DNA of 64,000 nt from contig NW_022985550.1 of the NCBI RefSeq assembly GCF_010093815.1, forward strand, positions 323,074 to 387,073, written 5' to 3'. Of the stretch, positions 45,664 to 57,074 are shown in pieces. Origin of the DNA: Pseudovirgaria hyperparasitica. Taxonomy: Eukaryota > Ascomycota > Dothideomycetes > Acrospermales > Acrospermaceae. The notes beneath the pieces were generated by a model. The model saw only the letters and a list, made by a program, of their open reading frames with translations. It ran no database searches and had not been told where the DNA came from. How positions within the stretch are numbered: the first letter of the stretch is position 1; every line of letters begins with the position of its first letter. Made by a program: the position numbers and the translations under genes.

Positions 45664-46585
45664 TCATGGAAGCCCTCGTCCAGTGTTGATTGCATCTGCA
45701 AGTTGACTAGTGTTTGGTCTGTTCTCGGCGTATCTTTCATAGCTGTCTAGATATAGATCATCGGTACTGGTCGTTGCTTGAACAGCTTTATGATGCTCGA
45801 TAGCATCAACCCATCTAGCATATCGAGTTCCAGGCTCTGGGTCTGGCCAACCTCGATATGGACTCAGCACTCGCCTCATTCGTATGACCCATGGGGCAAC
45901 CTGTACATCGACAAAAGAGATCTCAGGGCCCAGGAAAAAAGGGCCATGCTGATCAGCGGCGTCGACCAAAGTTATGACTGTTTCTTTGAATTCTTTGGCG
46001 TATTGAATCTGCTTCTCACCATCTTGCTCCTGAAGGTAGCGGTAGAAAGCTGGTATAATCTTACTATGGACGTGTAAAGTCCAAAGTCTCGAATGCGCTT
46101 TCTGCTGGGGTGTGCTCGGAAGAAGAGGCGTCCCTTGGCCTAGGTCCTCGAGATATTCCATAATGATGGCGCTGTCGTTAATCGACCACTCTGGGCCATG
46201 GCGGATAGCTGGTACTAGCCCTTTGGGACTAATATCGAGTAATGATTGTGGCTTCTTATACGGATCAACCTCAATATACTGGTATGGCACACGCTTAATT
46301 TCCAATGCGATCCATGCTCGTTGTACAAAGGGGCTGTCGCATATCAGCAAGTGACACTCGGAGGCTGTGAAATGGATACCGAAGAGGGAGAAACACGCAG
46401 CCCCTTGTAATGATACGTAATAGATGAACAAATCGCGTAAAGAAAAGGGTGAGATACCAAAAGCAAGCGCCATATAGCTTCAGCGCAGTTTCTGAGGAGT
46501 GCGACTGGACCGTACTCAAAGCCTCCCCGGTTGCTTTCTGAGCATATGTCTTCTTCTGCTGCATGCCATGATTAGCGTCAGACAT
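45664..46585 (-). CDS. Glutathione S-transferase, omega-like class
   Basis: Two exons, 46585-46458 and 46333-45664, over a 124-nt intron; 265 aa. After splicing the thioredoxin-like domain reads LKLYGACFCPFVQRAWIALE, then YIEVDPYKKPQSLLD, PKGLVPAI and the Glu/Ser site NDSAIIMEYLEDL; the C-terminal helical domain ends with the RYAENRPNTSQLADA and INTGRGLP typical of fungal omega-like GSTs. The C-P-F motif gives a catalytic cysteine rather than Tyr/Ser, so reduction or deglutathionylation is likelier than classic conjugation. The intron splits the codon of that cysteine (TG|C). An internal ATG at 46473 lies in frame with exon 2 if the intron is kept (see findings). Confidence 0.9.
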
Positions 46586-46895
46586 ATTGCGGATCAGTGT
46601 GCGAAGTGTGATTGTAATGTCACAATAGCTTTGGATAGACCTGGCAAGCAAAATAGGAAAACGAACTGAGCCGAGAAGCCGGGCAGCGAAGAACGGGGTG
46701 AGCTATTTCGTAAAGCGTTCACATTGGGTTCGCACAAGTTCCCTTGTCAGAGCTCGGTAAAGGCTCGGAATGACGTCAAACCAAGCTCTTGACTACTGAA
46801 CTCTGGAAATGCTATCCCTGATTCCTATCGGCAATAGGAAACTGGTGTTGCACTCTTGGAAAGGGTTTACACTATCTTCAGGAGAAAAAAAATCA
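46586..46895. other. Intergenic, GST promoter
   Basis: 310 bp, GST upstream flank and 3' flank of the next minus-strand gene. TGACGTCA-like core (ATGACGTCA) at about 46770 is a CRE/ATF-type site. Confidence 0.5.
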
Positions 46896-48083
46896 CTATG
46901 TGACGGCCTCTGGAGAACACAAGACCTGTATTCGATACACGAATACGATAGAGCGCCGTATGGTTCAGGACAATTGCGCAGACACTTACATGAGTGGATC
47001 TCCTAGACTTTCCATTCTTTGATACGAGTAACCTGAAGACTGAGTTTTTCTTGATTCGATCACTCTCTTCAATCGAATGTTTGTGAGGTCCAGGTACACT
47101 ATCAGTATTCCCATTCTCCTTCTTACCGTTGATTCTTTGTATAGAGAACCATTTTGATACTGAAGTGTCTTGTGGACCATATACGGGCGATGGCGTCATC
47201 CATATGCCGGTGTGAGATTGAACCAAGCCAGGAAATGCACTTGCCATATCACGTGACACTGTTTGGTGCCCCAGACATTTGTGCTGCTGTTCTAGTTCTT
47301 GAGGAATAGTTCCTCGATCATACTCCACGATTTTGATCTTCACGCCACACAAATCTCTTTCTCTGGCTACACGCCTGCGTTTCTTTCTGGCCGGATCCAG
47401 GGATTTGGCCGTACCAGGCGGGCGTCCTTTCAATCGACAATTCCAGTAGTGAGACACAAACGGCTTCAGTTTGTATGTTTGAGTTGAACGGTGAGAATAT
47501 ACATTGTCGACATGAGGGAAATACGTTTGAAACCTGAGAATAGAATGAGCCATCCCAGTCAGTTCCCAGTGGTGTACACATACTCGTCCTCAGTGAGGAA
47601 AATAGGCTCATCAACATTAAACAATCTCTCGCGCCAAGTCTGCAGATCCGGTGGATTTTCAATAAGCTTCATTGGGCTTTCAAATTTGAGTTGATATGTC
47701 TCGATCTCATCTAGCTGAGGAGTCTCAGCCAGAGCTTGCACTTGATGAACATTACTGTTAGATACTGGATGAGAATGGTGGTGCATAGAAGTCTGTATTC
47801 GTGGACTTATAGACGACGGTTGCGGTATATGGCTCGCGACAGATGAGAAGGTAGGTATTTGTTCAGCGGGTTGCAGGTGGTCGGTCTGATAGAAGGTTGG
47901 ACGTGCTGCAAGGCCATGACTTTTAGAAGCACTGGCTGAGTGTTGTGGGAGCTTGAAGGTTTCTGCAAGAATGCATGGATTGTACTGCTGCTGTTGCTGT
48001 GCGGGTTGCTGATGGAGCTGCTGGTACACAGCTGAGTGCAGAGTAATCGAAGAACCAAGAAGATTAGATGTATCCGTATCCAT
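46896..48083 (-). CDS. Hypothetical protein, Gln-rich N-terminus and basic RPPGT region
   Basis: Three exons: 48083-47584, 47533-46990 and 46925-46896; introns 50 nt (GTATGT donor, CTGAC branch) and 64 nt (GTAAGT donor); 357 aa. The N-terminal half is rich in Gln, Ser, Pro and His (a QQQQQ run near residue 31). After the first intron comes FQTYFPHVDNVYSHRS, then HYWNCRLKGRPPGTAKS and a dense basic run ARKKRRRVARERDLC, followed by VKIKIVEYD. The RPPGT/basic block resembles a DNA-binding or nuclear-localisation element, and I believe similar blocks occur in other ascomycete proteins, but I cannot name the family. A nuclear, possibly regulatory role is inference. It shares a 265-bp promoter with eIF3h. 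Confidence 0.65.
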
Positions 48084-48348
48084 CACTCGCTAATAATGAT
48101 CAAAACAGATGTTGCTGCTTTAACATCCAGGTACCTTGCAGGACGAGGGTCTTACAACTTGCCGATCGGTTTCGATTACCGGGTCAGGCTACGAATTAAT
48201 GCCTTAGGCATACCTAAAAGCCCCTCTCCCAATTTCACAACCACACAAACCATGAACTCTTGGCATTGCGAAATTCGTTCCACTGCTACCAAGCGAACCT
48301 TAACGTCGACCAAAGAATATACCTTCCAATATACAATCATACTGCACT

Positions 48349-49561
48349 ATGGCTGACGCTGTAAAAGAGCCGTCGCTTCGTGCGGTCCAGATCGAAGCCC
48401 TTGTACGTCTAGGAAATATACAGAGTTTATGACAAATGAAGGCCCTCGCTGACACGCTCAAAGGTGGTCATGAAGATCATAAAACACTCCTCCCAATCGT
48501 TCCCGACGACGGCGACAGGATCGCTACTTGGTATGGATGTGAACGGAACTCTGCAAGTGACAAACTGCTTCCCATTTCCTACGATCGATGCCCCTGCGCA
48601 GGATGGTCATCAACAAGATTCCTCTTCGAATGTCGCTGCTGCCGCGCCACGCGCAAAAGCCAATACCGCTTACCAGAACGAGATGATCAAGTATCTCAGG
48701 GAGGTCAATGTAGACGCGCAGAATGTGGGATGGTATACGAGTACCAGCATGGGAAATTTCGTGAACCTGAACACGATCGAGAACCAATATTTCTACCAGA
48801 AGGAAATGAATGAGAGGACTGTAGCATTGGTGCACGATGTCAGTAGGACATCGCAAGGAAGCCTGAGCCTGCGGGCGTATCGCTTGTCGCCAGCATTCAT
48901 GACAGCATACAAGGAGGGCAAGTTCAACACGGAGAGGTATGTTACTATAACTTGGTCTGTCAAATATGCGTTTGCTAATCGATGATCAAGTCTCCAAAAG
49001 AGCGGCCTCCGCTACCAAGACATCCTCGTCGAACTCCCTCTCACAATTCATAACTCCCATCTCTTGACATCACTACTACACCAACTCCCTTCACAGCCAC
49101 CCAAGGAGGAGCTCAAATTCCCACCGAATCTTGCTGCACTCAACCATGACCTCAATACCTCCGAACCTCCTTTGTTTCCGAACTTCGAGTCTCTAGATCT
49201 TTCAATTGATCCATTCCTCGAGAAGACATGCGACTTACTACTGGAAAGCATAGAGAACCACCATACCGAGCTCAACAACCACCAGTACTACCAAAGGTCC
49301 CTTGCCCGTGAGCAAGCCAAGATTACTGCATGGCAACAAAAGCGCAAGGCAGAGAACCTGGCCCGTGCGGCTTCGAAGCAACCACTACTACCGGAGGATG
49401 AGTATCAGAGGCTGTTCAAGTTGCCTACCGAGCCCAGCCGGTTAGAAGTGCTTTTGAATTCGAGGCAGATTGAGCAGTATGCCCGCCAGGTCGATGGCTT
49501 TACCGCGACGGTAGATGCAAAGATGTTCGCAGTGAAAAACAACTTGCACCCTGGAGAATAG
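48349..49561 (+). CDS. eIF3h: Eukaryotic translation initiation factor 3 subunit H
   Basis: Three exons: 48349-48402, 48464-48936 and 48991-49561; introns 61 and 54 nt; 365 aa. Splicing gives [20 protein letters not shown], then [63 protein letters not shown] and [19 protein letters not shown], the MPN (non-catalytic JAMM) fold of eIF3h. The MPN motif lacks the metal-binding HxH, as usual for this subunit. The factor is a peripheral subunit of eIF3 that helps scanning and reinitiation. Length is normal. Its start is 265 bp from the divergent basic-protein gene. Confidence 0.95.
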
Positions 49562-50690
49562 ATGTATCAGGCATGGGACAGATGAGTAATGCTGAGAGAT
49601 TGGCATGGGACATGGCGTTCTGTGTGAGGGTGGGCTTCGTTCGAAGTAACACATCGGGTCTCGGTAGATGCCAGTAATTCAAATTCATGAACAAGCTGCG
49701 TCTCTCGACACAATTTGGCACAGACCTTTGCGCAGATTGACGTGCCAAGTGACATAGCGAGACTGCGAGCGGAGTTGAATGTCATAGTGTTTGTGAGACT
49801 TGGCATCATATTGAGCCAAAGGTTGTGGTATCGGTTGAGGCACGGTCATACAATTCGGCGCTAGTCTTGGATGATATTGAAGGTTATTGAACAATAAACT
49901 CCGAAGGATACGGGGCTATCAAAGATATATCACAAAACATCCTGGCCTTGAACTCTAACCGATGAGCGTAATGGAACCCGCTGAGACCTGCCCTTATACT
50001 CGGGGTTCCACCCTGCGACACTGTTGATATCAACATCGGAGTGATTTTACATGGGCTGTCGACGGTGCACTATTGTTATTAATCAATTACTCATACCAGG
50101 TTAAAGACCGAATGAAATGGCTAAAGTACGCATGAATAGGTAATTATTGGCCGAATGAATAGTATGAAAAGTGGTGGAGGTGGGGTTATCCTTGTACAAA
50201 ACAGCATTCGACGGTTCCTGACCGAAGCGGAAACGGCTTCGATCAAACCTCGCGATTGGTCTCTACCGGGGAAAACAGAGGATGATCGGCTGGCGTTCCT
50301 GCGACCTGACTGGCAGCTGATCACATGCGCTTCAGTCTAGTTTCAGTCTCGAGGCACTCCCATAGACCATACACGGCGGGAGAGAGATCTGTATCAAGAC
50401 CCGCCCGCGTATGACGAAAGAGGCCCTTGCCAACGAGCACTTTCGGGAAAGCGGCCTGATTCGGGCTCGGCCTTGTGGCATCCGGCCGCCGTAGGGTTGG
50501 TTGGTTGGCATGGATGTGAATGGATCGATCCTTCTCTATATACGCATGCCACTGCCGCCATGGTGGCTGCACTGCCTCAAGTCGCTGTCTCTCCTGTGTC
50601 TCACTCTCATTCTTCCCTCTGTTGTTCTTCTGTCCCAAGCAACTGTGCCAACGTCTCGCTTCAGCATCAATTGTGAACCGTATTGCCATC
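49562..50690. other. Intergenic
   Basis: 1,129 bp. The last 200 bp before the next ATG are C/T-rich leader-like sequence. No gene supported. Confidence 0.45.
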
Positions 50691-51594
50691 ATGCCTATTC
50701 GTAATCCATTCAAGAAGACATTGGGCGAAGTTGAGGTCCGGGACGAGAACCAACCCTTCCAGCGCAGAGGGCCAGACGGTGGTTTTCAGAGCACATATGT
50801 CACTGGCGCAAAGCCAATCGAGATCAAGGAACCGACAGAATACAAGCTTAGTGGTATGCATCGCCATCCAACCCTGATAGCGTTACTGCATAAGCGCATT
50901 TACGTTGCTGCGAATGCTGACCCTTTGCAGAAATCAACGACAGCGGGGTATTCCTACCTGTATGCGCCTTCTGATCTTCTGTCCAGCACCAGATCTACTT
51001 ACACATACATTATAGCCGTCGCCAACAGAGAAGAAGAGTTTCTGGGGTAGCCGATCAAACACCTCGACCACATCGTCATCAAATCATCGAAGCTTGCTGA
51101 ATGAAAATGAGCCGTTCAACATCTCGAGGGAGTCTTTCGATTCGTACAGGCGGTCTTTTGTATGTTGAAATGGCAAGGTACACATAATCATGCTAATTGC
51201 CAAATAGGACATCTCCGCTCGATCTCCGATAAGTGAAGTTGAACCGCGCTTAAGTAGAGAGTATGGTCGCCAAAGTCTTGATGCGCGCCGCGCCATCGCC
51301 CGTCCCTCCCGATCCTCCTTTGATCACCGCATCGACAGACCGGAAGCCATGCCAGAGGAAGGATTTGAAGAGGTCGGGCTGAACGATGAGGTCAAGCCAA
51401 AGAAACGTGGCTTGTTCTCGCGCTTCGGCGATTCGTCCGACTCAAATCATGCTAATCATTCGTCGGACAGCAGACCGTCCTCGAGCCACCATGGATTCCA
51501 CTTGCTCCCGGGAAGAAAGCGAGGCCAAAGCGGACAAGGCTCAGAGCTTCGACCCATGGCGAACAGCACACCGGAGATCAAAGTCGACTCGTAA
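50691..51594 (+). CDS. Conserved ascomycete hypothetical protein, 240 aa
   Basis: Four exons: 50691-50853, 50931-50959, 51016-51159 and 51208-51594; introns 77, 56 and 48 nt; the second exon is only 29 nt. Reads MPIRNPFKKTLGEVEV, then GAKPIEIKEPTEYKLSEINDSGVFLPPSP, EKKSFWGSRSN, FNISRESFDSYRRSFDISARSP, EEGFEEVGLNDEVKPKKRGLFSRFGD and a Ser/His tail. No catalytic domain or membrane segment; it is polar, with repeated S-F-D/R-S patterns that look like phosphorylation targets and a KPKKRGLFSRFG block. I have seen this kind of protein annotated as conserved hypothetical across filamentous ascomycetes, but cannot give a function. Phase and consensus at every junction make the model reliable. Confidence 0.78.
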
Positions 51595-52144
51595 TTTCAG
51601 TCTCGCCATATATATTGATACATAATAATGATAATGGGGTCGGCTTGGACGGTGGTATCTCTCCATGGGGAATTCGGCGTTGAAACATATCTTGATGGTT
51701 GGATACGACTTCATGTCAATACATTACTACGATTGTTAGCGCTGCCTTGTGAGAATGATGCAGCGAAGTATGCCAGAGACGATAGATTCTCATGAACGGC
51801 AGACACGGGCTTCACGGAAGCGCCATACGTAGATAGTCAAGGGTCTCAGAAGATGGCACAATAGCAGATGAAACCAATGAAATGGCTAATCAAATCTTAC
51901 ACCGCCGTGCCTTCAGCTTTTTGTAGTGTTTTTAGTACCCACATGGAAGTTGAGACATATATCTCAAGACGTATATCATGTCGAACGAACCCTGCCCGAA
52001 GACAAGAACCGTTATCGATAACAACTATGTGGACCCGAACTAGTCACGTGGTGGAAATCTTGGCTCCATTAATTTTTTGGGTCCATCCGAAGAGACAGTT
52101 GCGAAAATTTAGGTGCACCTTGTTCAGCATAGCACCACTCCATT
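51595..52144. other. Intergenic before PUF6
   Basis: 550 bp with the 3' flank of the preceding gene and the PUF6 promoter. A CACGTG-like GTCACGTGG lies near 52044. No gene seen. Confidence 0.45.
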
Positions 52145-54483
52145 ATGGCAGGAATAAAGCGAAAACAAGTTTCTGACACGCCGACCGTCATTCCGAATGA
52201 GGGCAAAGTAAAGAAGGTCAAGAAATCTACTCCTTCAGTACCTACGGCATCCGGCGTACCTGCCAAGTCCAAGCCGTCCACGGGCAAGAACACGAATTCG
52301 ACGTCGAAGAAGAGGACGGCCGAGACCAAAGCCCCGGCCCCAGCATCTGAGAGCGATTCGGACGTTGATGAGCTCGAGGAGAGCGACACAAGCGAGCAAG
52401 AGAATGGGTTCTACGGCTTCTCCGCCGCAGGGCAGGGTGCCGCAGAGGAAGACTCAAGTGAGGATGACGAGGCAGATGGAGACGGTGATATAGAAATGTC
52501 TGAACCTAAGCCTAAGTCCAAGACTGGAGAGACCTCCGAGAAGGCGCGGGAGAAAAAGAGTGACAATGCTCGTGAGAGAAGCCTTTTAGCATCATAGCCT
52601 CGAAGAAATTGCTAACAAGAGAAAGTGAACCCCACGTCGTCGCGAGAGGCTCATGCGAAACAGAAAGCCGAGAAGAAAGAGCGCAAGGCTGCAAAGCCCA
52701 ATGCCGACAGCATCGCCCGGGCCAAAAAGTTATGGGAACGACTACGTATAAAGTCTGCTGTGGAGCCCGAGGAACGGAAGAAGCTTGTCGAGGAGCTGTT
52801 CGACATTGTATCTGGCCGCGTCAAGGAGTTTGTCTTCAAGCACGACGCTGTGCGACCTGTTCAATGCGCGCTCAAGTATGCGAGCGCAGAACAACGATTG
52901 ATGATTACAAAAGAGTTGAAGGGCGATTTCAGACATTTGGCCGAGAGCAGATATGCCAAATTTTTGATTGCAAAGCTTCTGTCGGATGGGTAAGAGGGTG
53001 TGGTTATATGAGTGTTTAATGTGCTAATATGGATTACAGAGACGACACCATTCGAGACTTGATCATTACAGACTTCTACGGCCATGTCCGTCGACTGATA
53101 AACCACCCCGAGGCTTCTTGGATTCTCGACGATGCGTACCGGGGTGCAGCAACGCGCAAACAGAAGGATGTGCTGTTACGGGAGTGGTACGGACCAGATT
53201 TTGCGCTGTTCAAGTCTGCGAACAAAGACGACCTCACGTCTAATCTTTCTAAGATTCTCGAGAGCGCACCGGAGAAGCGGAAACCTATCATGGACTACCT
53301 GCAGAAACTCATCAATCAGCTCATCCAGAAGAAGCTGGTCGGCTTCACTATGCTGCATGACGCCATGCTGCAGTACCATCTGAATTTGAAGCCGGAGAGT
53401 GAGGAAGCTACGGAGTTCTACGAACTCATCAAGGGCGATGAAGGGGGCGACTTGATCAAGAATCTGTCCTTCACCAAGTCTGGTTCGAGGCTCGTATGCC
53501 ACTTGCTGGCGTACAGCGACGCCAAGGGGCGTCGAAACCTGCTCAAGCTCTTCAAGGATACAGTTGAGGCGCTTGCCTACGACAAGCACGGACATCACGT
53601 TTTGCTCACGGCGTACGAGGTCATCGACGACACAAAGACGCTGTCTAAAGCGATATTTCCAGAGCTCTTCGGGGATGGGACGAACGAAAGTGCACAGCAA
53701 GATAAGATTGTCGCATTGGTCCACGATCTGACTGGGCGCAAGTCTGTCCTGTCGCTTCTGTCCAACCACGCCAAATGGCTATATGTGCAGGATGACAAGG
53801 ACATGCTTGCGGAAGTCCAAGAGATTCGCAGCAAGACATCGAAGAAAGATCCCGAGATCCGCAGGAAAGAGCTTGTTGGTTATCTTTCACCGGCTGTCAT
53901 CAACACACTACAGCATCGCGCCGTTGACCTTTCAGCGACGTCATATGGGTTCCAATTCATTACAGAGGCGTTGATGGCCATCCCAAGCCCCGCAGCTGAA
54001 GCTCTTGCGGGCATAGCCGCATTGGCAGAGGGTGATCCAAAAGCTGAGAATCACATCAGTCAGTCTGCTGCCGGAGGCCGGATGCTCAAGACGCTGGTCG
54101 GCGATGGGCGTTTCAATCCGGAGACGAAGGCTCTCGTTCCGCTCGAAAGTCCCCTAGGTTTCGCAGATCTCCTGTACGCGCGCATCAAGGACCACATCGT
54201 GGACTGGGCCACGGGACCCGGGTCTTGGGTCGTGGTAGCAATGCTAGAGAACGCCAACTTCAGCCACAAGAGTGAGCTTGAAAAGACACTCAGAAAGAAC
54301 AAGAAGCACCTAGACACCGCCGCGTCGTCGGAGACGGCGGAGCAGAAGGCTCGGCGGGAAGAAAAGGAGAAGATTGCGCAGGGCGACAAGGGGGCGGCGA
54401 AAGGGCAGAAGAAGAAGAAGTTGGTGCAGGCGGAAGTCAAGGTTGGGAATGCCGGGTCGAAGGCGTTGTTGGAGAAGATGTAG
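52145..54483 (+). CDS. PUF6: Pumilio-family RNA-binding protein Puf6 (PUM3)
   Basis: Three exons: 52145-52571, 52626-52989 and 53040-54483; introns 54 and 50 nt; 744 aa. The first 170 residues are Lys/Ser/Glu-rich and acidic. After the first intron SREAHAKQKAEKKERKAAKPN and LWERLRIKSAV lead into pumilio-like repeats (VFKHDAVRPVQCALKYAS, ESRYAKFLIAKLLSDG, FYGHVRRLINHPEASWILDD) and the CPL region (LVCHLLAYSDAKGRRNLLKLFKD, YDKHGHHVLLTAYEVIDD). The C-terminus is Lys/Glu-rich. Puf6 binds structured RNA, including 7S pre-rRNA in 60S assembly and ASH1 mRNA in yeast. Splicing restores both blocks across junctions. Confidence 0.94.
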
Positions 54484-55355
54484 GGCATATGTGCATGATG
54501 CATGGTGCATGAATCAGGCGTCCAAAACGGGGCAGGCAGTGGTGGTAGGTAGTCATGAGTATCATATGCTCTTGAGTTTTTCTCTTGATTATCGTCCTGT
54601 TTCCTTTTTTGTTTTGTCATGACGTTATGTGTGACCCGTCCGTTTCTATTGACATTGTTCGACAATTCTCGTTCCCCGTGACCGCAGAATGGGATTCTTC
54701 TTATTCCTTCAAGGCACCCAATACCGAGTATCTCGAGGTCGTCTAGCCGTTTGTCGGGCAACCGAAAGGCATACAGAATCCCGTTCCCCATCAAGACACG
54801 ACACACGTCGCCCCACATTTTCTCTCGCATTCACTTCACCTCGCCTCCCCTGAATCCCGAAGATTCCTTAAACGGGCGGCAAAACACACGCTATTCACCA
54901 ATCTGCTATTGACGATTAACCGATTGACGACGCATTGTGTTACCTATTCCTACTCTATTCAAGCGAGGACCAGGGGGGGTCCACACATTGATTATATTCT
55001 TTCTCAATAGCCCTTTCCCCCGCCTACCTTCGTCTCTGTCAATCGCACACTTTCTGAAGAAGACAGATTTCTCCTCTTTTCGGCACTTTCGATTGTGCTA
55101 TTTACTATAGACGGCTGGCTATTGTGTGATTCTCTGGGCTGGATCTGCTTAAATACCTCGTTGGCAGCGCACATTTCTGGGATTCTCCAGTCTGTCCACC
55201 TACAAGTTTCCGTCTTCCCTCTCGAGCCGCACGCTGATTTCGCCTCCAAGAAACACCATTTTTCCGACGCAGCAAGCCATACAAAACCACCTTTTCCTCC
55301 ACTTCCTATCTCAAAAACGACCTCTTTCTCCCTCATCACCACCGAAACCGCAAAA
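54484..55355. other. Intergenic with a long open leader
   Basis: 872 bp. From 55095 the frame of the next gene is already open but begins with GTG and has no upstream ATG, so it is treated as leader. C/T-rich stretches at 55180-55340 fit a 5' UTR. Confidence 0.5.
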
Positions 55356-56288
55356 ATGCCACCAAACCAATCCCGCCCATCATCCCACCAAAACACCACA
55401 AGACCTGCTGGCCAGGCACCACCACCACCACCAATCCGCCCATCGGGCATCGAGTCCCCGCCAACCCTCTCCTCCCTCGCCACCGCCATCTCCTCGCTCC
55501 GCCGCGAAAACACGGAGCTGCGCAACAGGGTCGCAGCCCTATACCCCAACACCACGCACGACCTGCGGCACGCCCAGCTCAGCAACGTCGTGGCCGCCGT
55601 CCGAGCCAGCATAACGCAGCAAATCCGCATGCAGGAGGCGGCCATCTCGGCGCGGCAGCGCCGGCAGGAGGAGGCGTTCAACAGGACGATGAAGGACGTG
55701 CAGGCGCACTTCACGCGGCGGGTGGAGGGGAGTGTGCAGATGTTGGAGAGGCGGTTTGCGGAGCGGGTGGGGGACGAGTTGCGGAGTGGGCCGGGGAGAC
55801 TGGCGGTTGATGAGGCGGCCACGAGGGCGGCGGAGAGGGTGTGTAGGGAGTATGGGGAGCGGGCGGAGGAGAGTGCGGGGATGTTGGCGGGGGCGGTGGA
55901 GGATGCTGTGAGCAGGGCGGTGAGGGAGGGGAGGGAGAGTGTGGAGGAGGGGTTGCGGGAGATGAAGAGGGAGGTTGGGGAGCGGATGGCGGCGGTGGAG
56001 GAGGTGCTTGCGCGGGTTGTTGCTGGGGAGGCGAGCGGGGGGGAGGGGAGTGGTGGTGGTGGTGAGGAGGAGGAGGTTGTGGAGAGGGAGGGAGAAGGGG
56101 GTGGTGAGGCGGAGGGGAGCCGGAAGAGGGCTCGTGAGGAGGAGGGAGAGGCGGAGGTGGTGGAGGAGAGGCCGGCGCCGAAAAAGGCGCGGAGGACGGC
56201 AAAGGGGCGTTCGGCGAAGGGGAAGGAGCGTGTGGAGGTGCGGAGGACGGGGCGGAAGAGGGTTGCGAGGACCTTCTATGAGCCGTGA
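55356..56288 (+). CDS. Hypothetical coiled-coil protein with a basic nuclear-type tail
   Basis: Single exon, 310 aa, start MPPNQSRPSS. A Pro-rich N-terminus is followed by SLATAISSLRRENTELRNRV, a short leucine-zipper-like heptad stretch, then a long Ala/Glu/Arg-rich helix (residues about 65-215) with coiled-coil heptads, a Gly/Glu linker and a basic end (PAPKKARRTAKGRSAKGKER, then VRRTGRKR) that reads as a nuclear localisation signal. The second half uses G-ending codons and is almost all purine on the coding strand, so the opposite strand also stays open as Pro/His-rich junk. No family recognised; a chromatin- or nucleus-associated scaffold is inference. Confidence 0.62.
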   Translation: MPPNQSRPSSHQNTTRPAGQAPPPPPIRPSGIESPPTLSSLATAISSLRRENTELRNRVAALYPNTTHDLRHAQLSNVVAAVRASITQQIRMQEAAISARQRRQEEAFNRTMKDVQAHFTRRVEGSVQMLERRFAERVGDELRSGPGRLAVDEAATRAAERVCREYGERAEESAGMLAGAVEDAVSRAVREGRESVEEGLREMKREVGERMAAVEEVLARVVAGEASGGEGSGGGGEEEEVVEREGEGGGEAEGSRKRAREEEGEAEVVEERPAPKKARRTAKGRSAKGKERVEVRRTGRKRVARTFYEP

Positions 56289-57036
56289 GGGCCGGGGAGA
56301 GGGGAGGTGGAGGGGGGAGATGTCGAGTTGAAGCAGTCGTTTTTCGGATAGCCAGCACGGCGGGACCGTGTTGTCTGGTCTGGCTGGAACGACGAGATGG
56401 CGGCGAGAGTGTATTACTAGATAGGCGTTCAAAAGCGGCTTTTTCTTTTTCCAATATCAAAAAAGCGTTTGATTTCTGACTATCAAGATCAAGGTTGTTA
56501 GTAAGCTTTTCTTAGGTGCATCAGCCTCGTCATCGCCACATGGCTCAGCCACACCTCACGGACTTCCAGACAGGCCTGCCTCGTGTGGTGGAAATCTCGC
56601 CATGTGGGAAAGAAAAAAGCCCAAAAAACGTCTCTCCCCCCCAAAAACAAATCGCTCTCACAGCAACGTGTCGCTGTGGATACAAAAAGTGACAACACCA
56701 CAGCCGCCGAAAAGGCTGGCGCACGAAGGTACCCGAGTACACACACACACACACAGCCCACAACATCCCACCTCCCATCCTTCAGACCCTTACCACCGGG
56801 TACGGTACGTCGACGATGATGTATGTATGTATGTATGTTGATGAGGGCATGTTATTAGCTGGCCGAACCATCTGACATCTGATTGCTGCAAAGCCAGCGG
56901 AAAGATCCATCAGCCCGTCTTAGCCCTCCTCCCATACCCTACCAATTGCACAACGCACGCACGCACGCACATATACACACAAACACGCACGCGGGCGTTT
57001 ACTATTCCCGGCCGTGAAAGGGGGGGGTGGGTTTGG

Positions 57037-57074
57037 GAGGGACCGCCCGACCGACCAACCGACCGACCGACCGG
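57037..57074. repeat. GACC tetranucleotide microsatellite
   Basis: Imperfect GACC/CGACC repeat, about nine units, directly 3' of a G-run at 57019-57025. Confidence 0.75.

Noticed and set aside
46867-47000. Read-through end of the basic-protein gene to 46867
   Set aside because: A GTAAGT donor and ACAG acceptor give a cleaner end at 46896.
55539-56460. Pro-rich minus-strand frames of about 250-300 codons
   Set aside because: They are the complement of a purine-rich coding strand and have no protein-like features.
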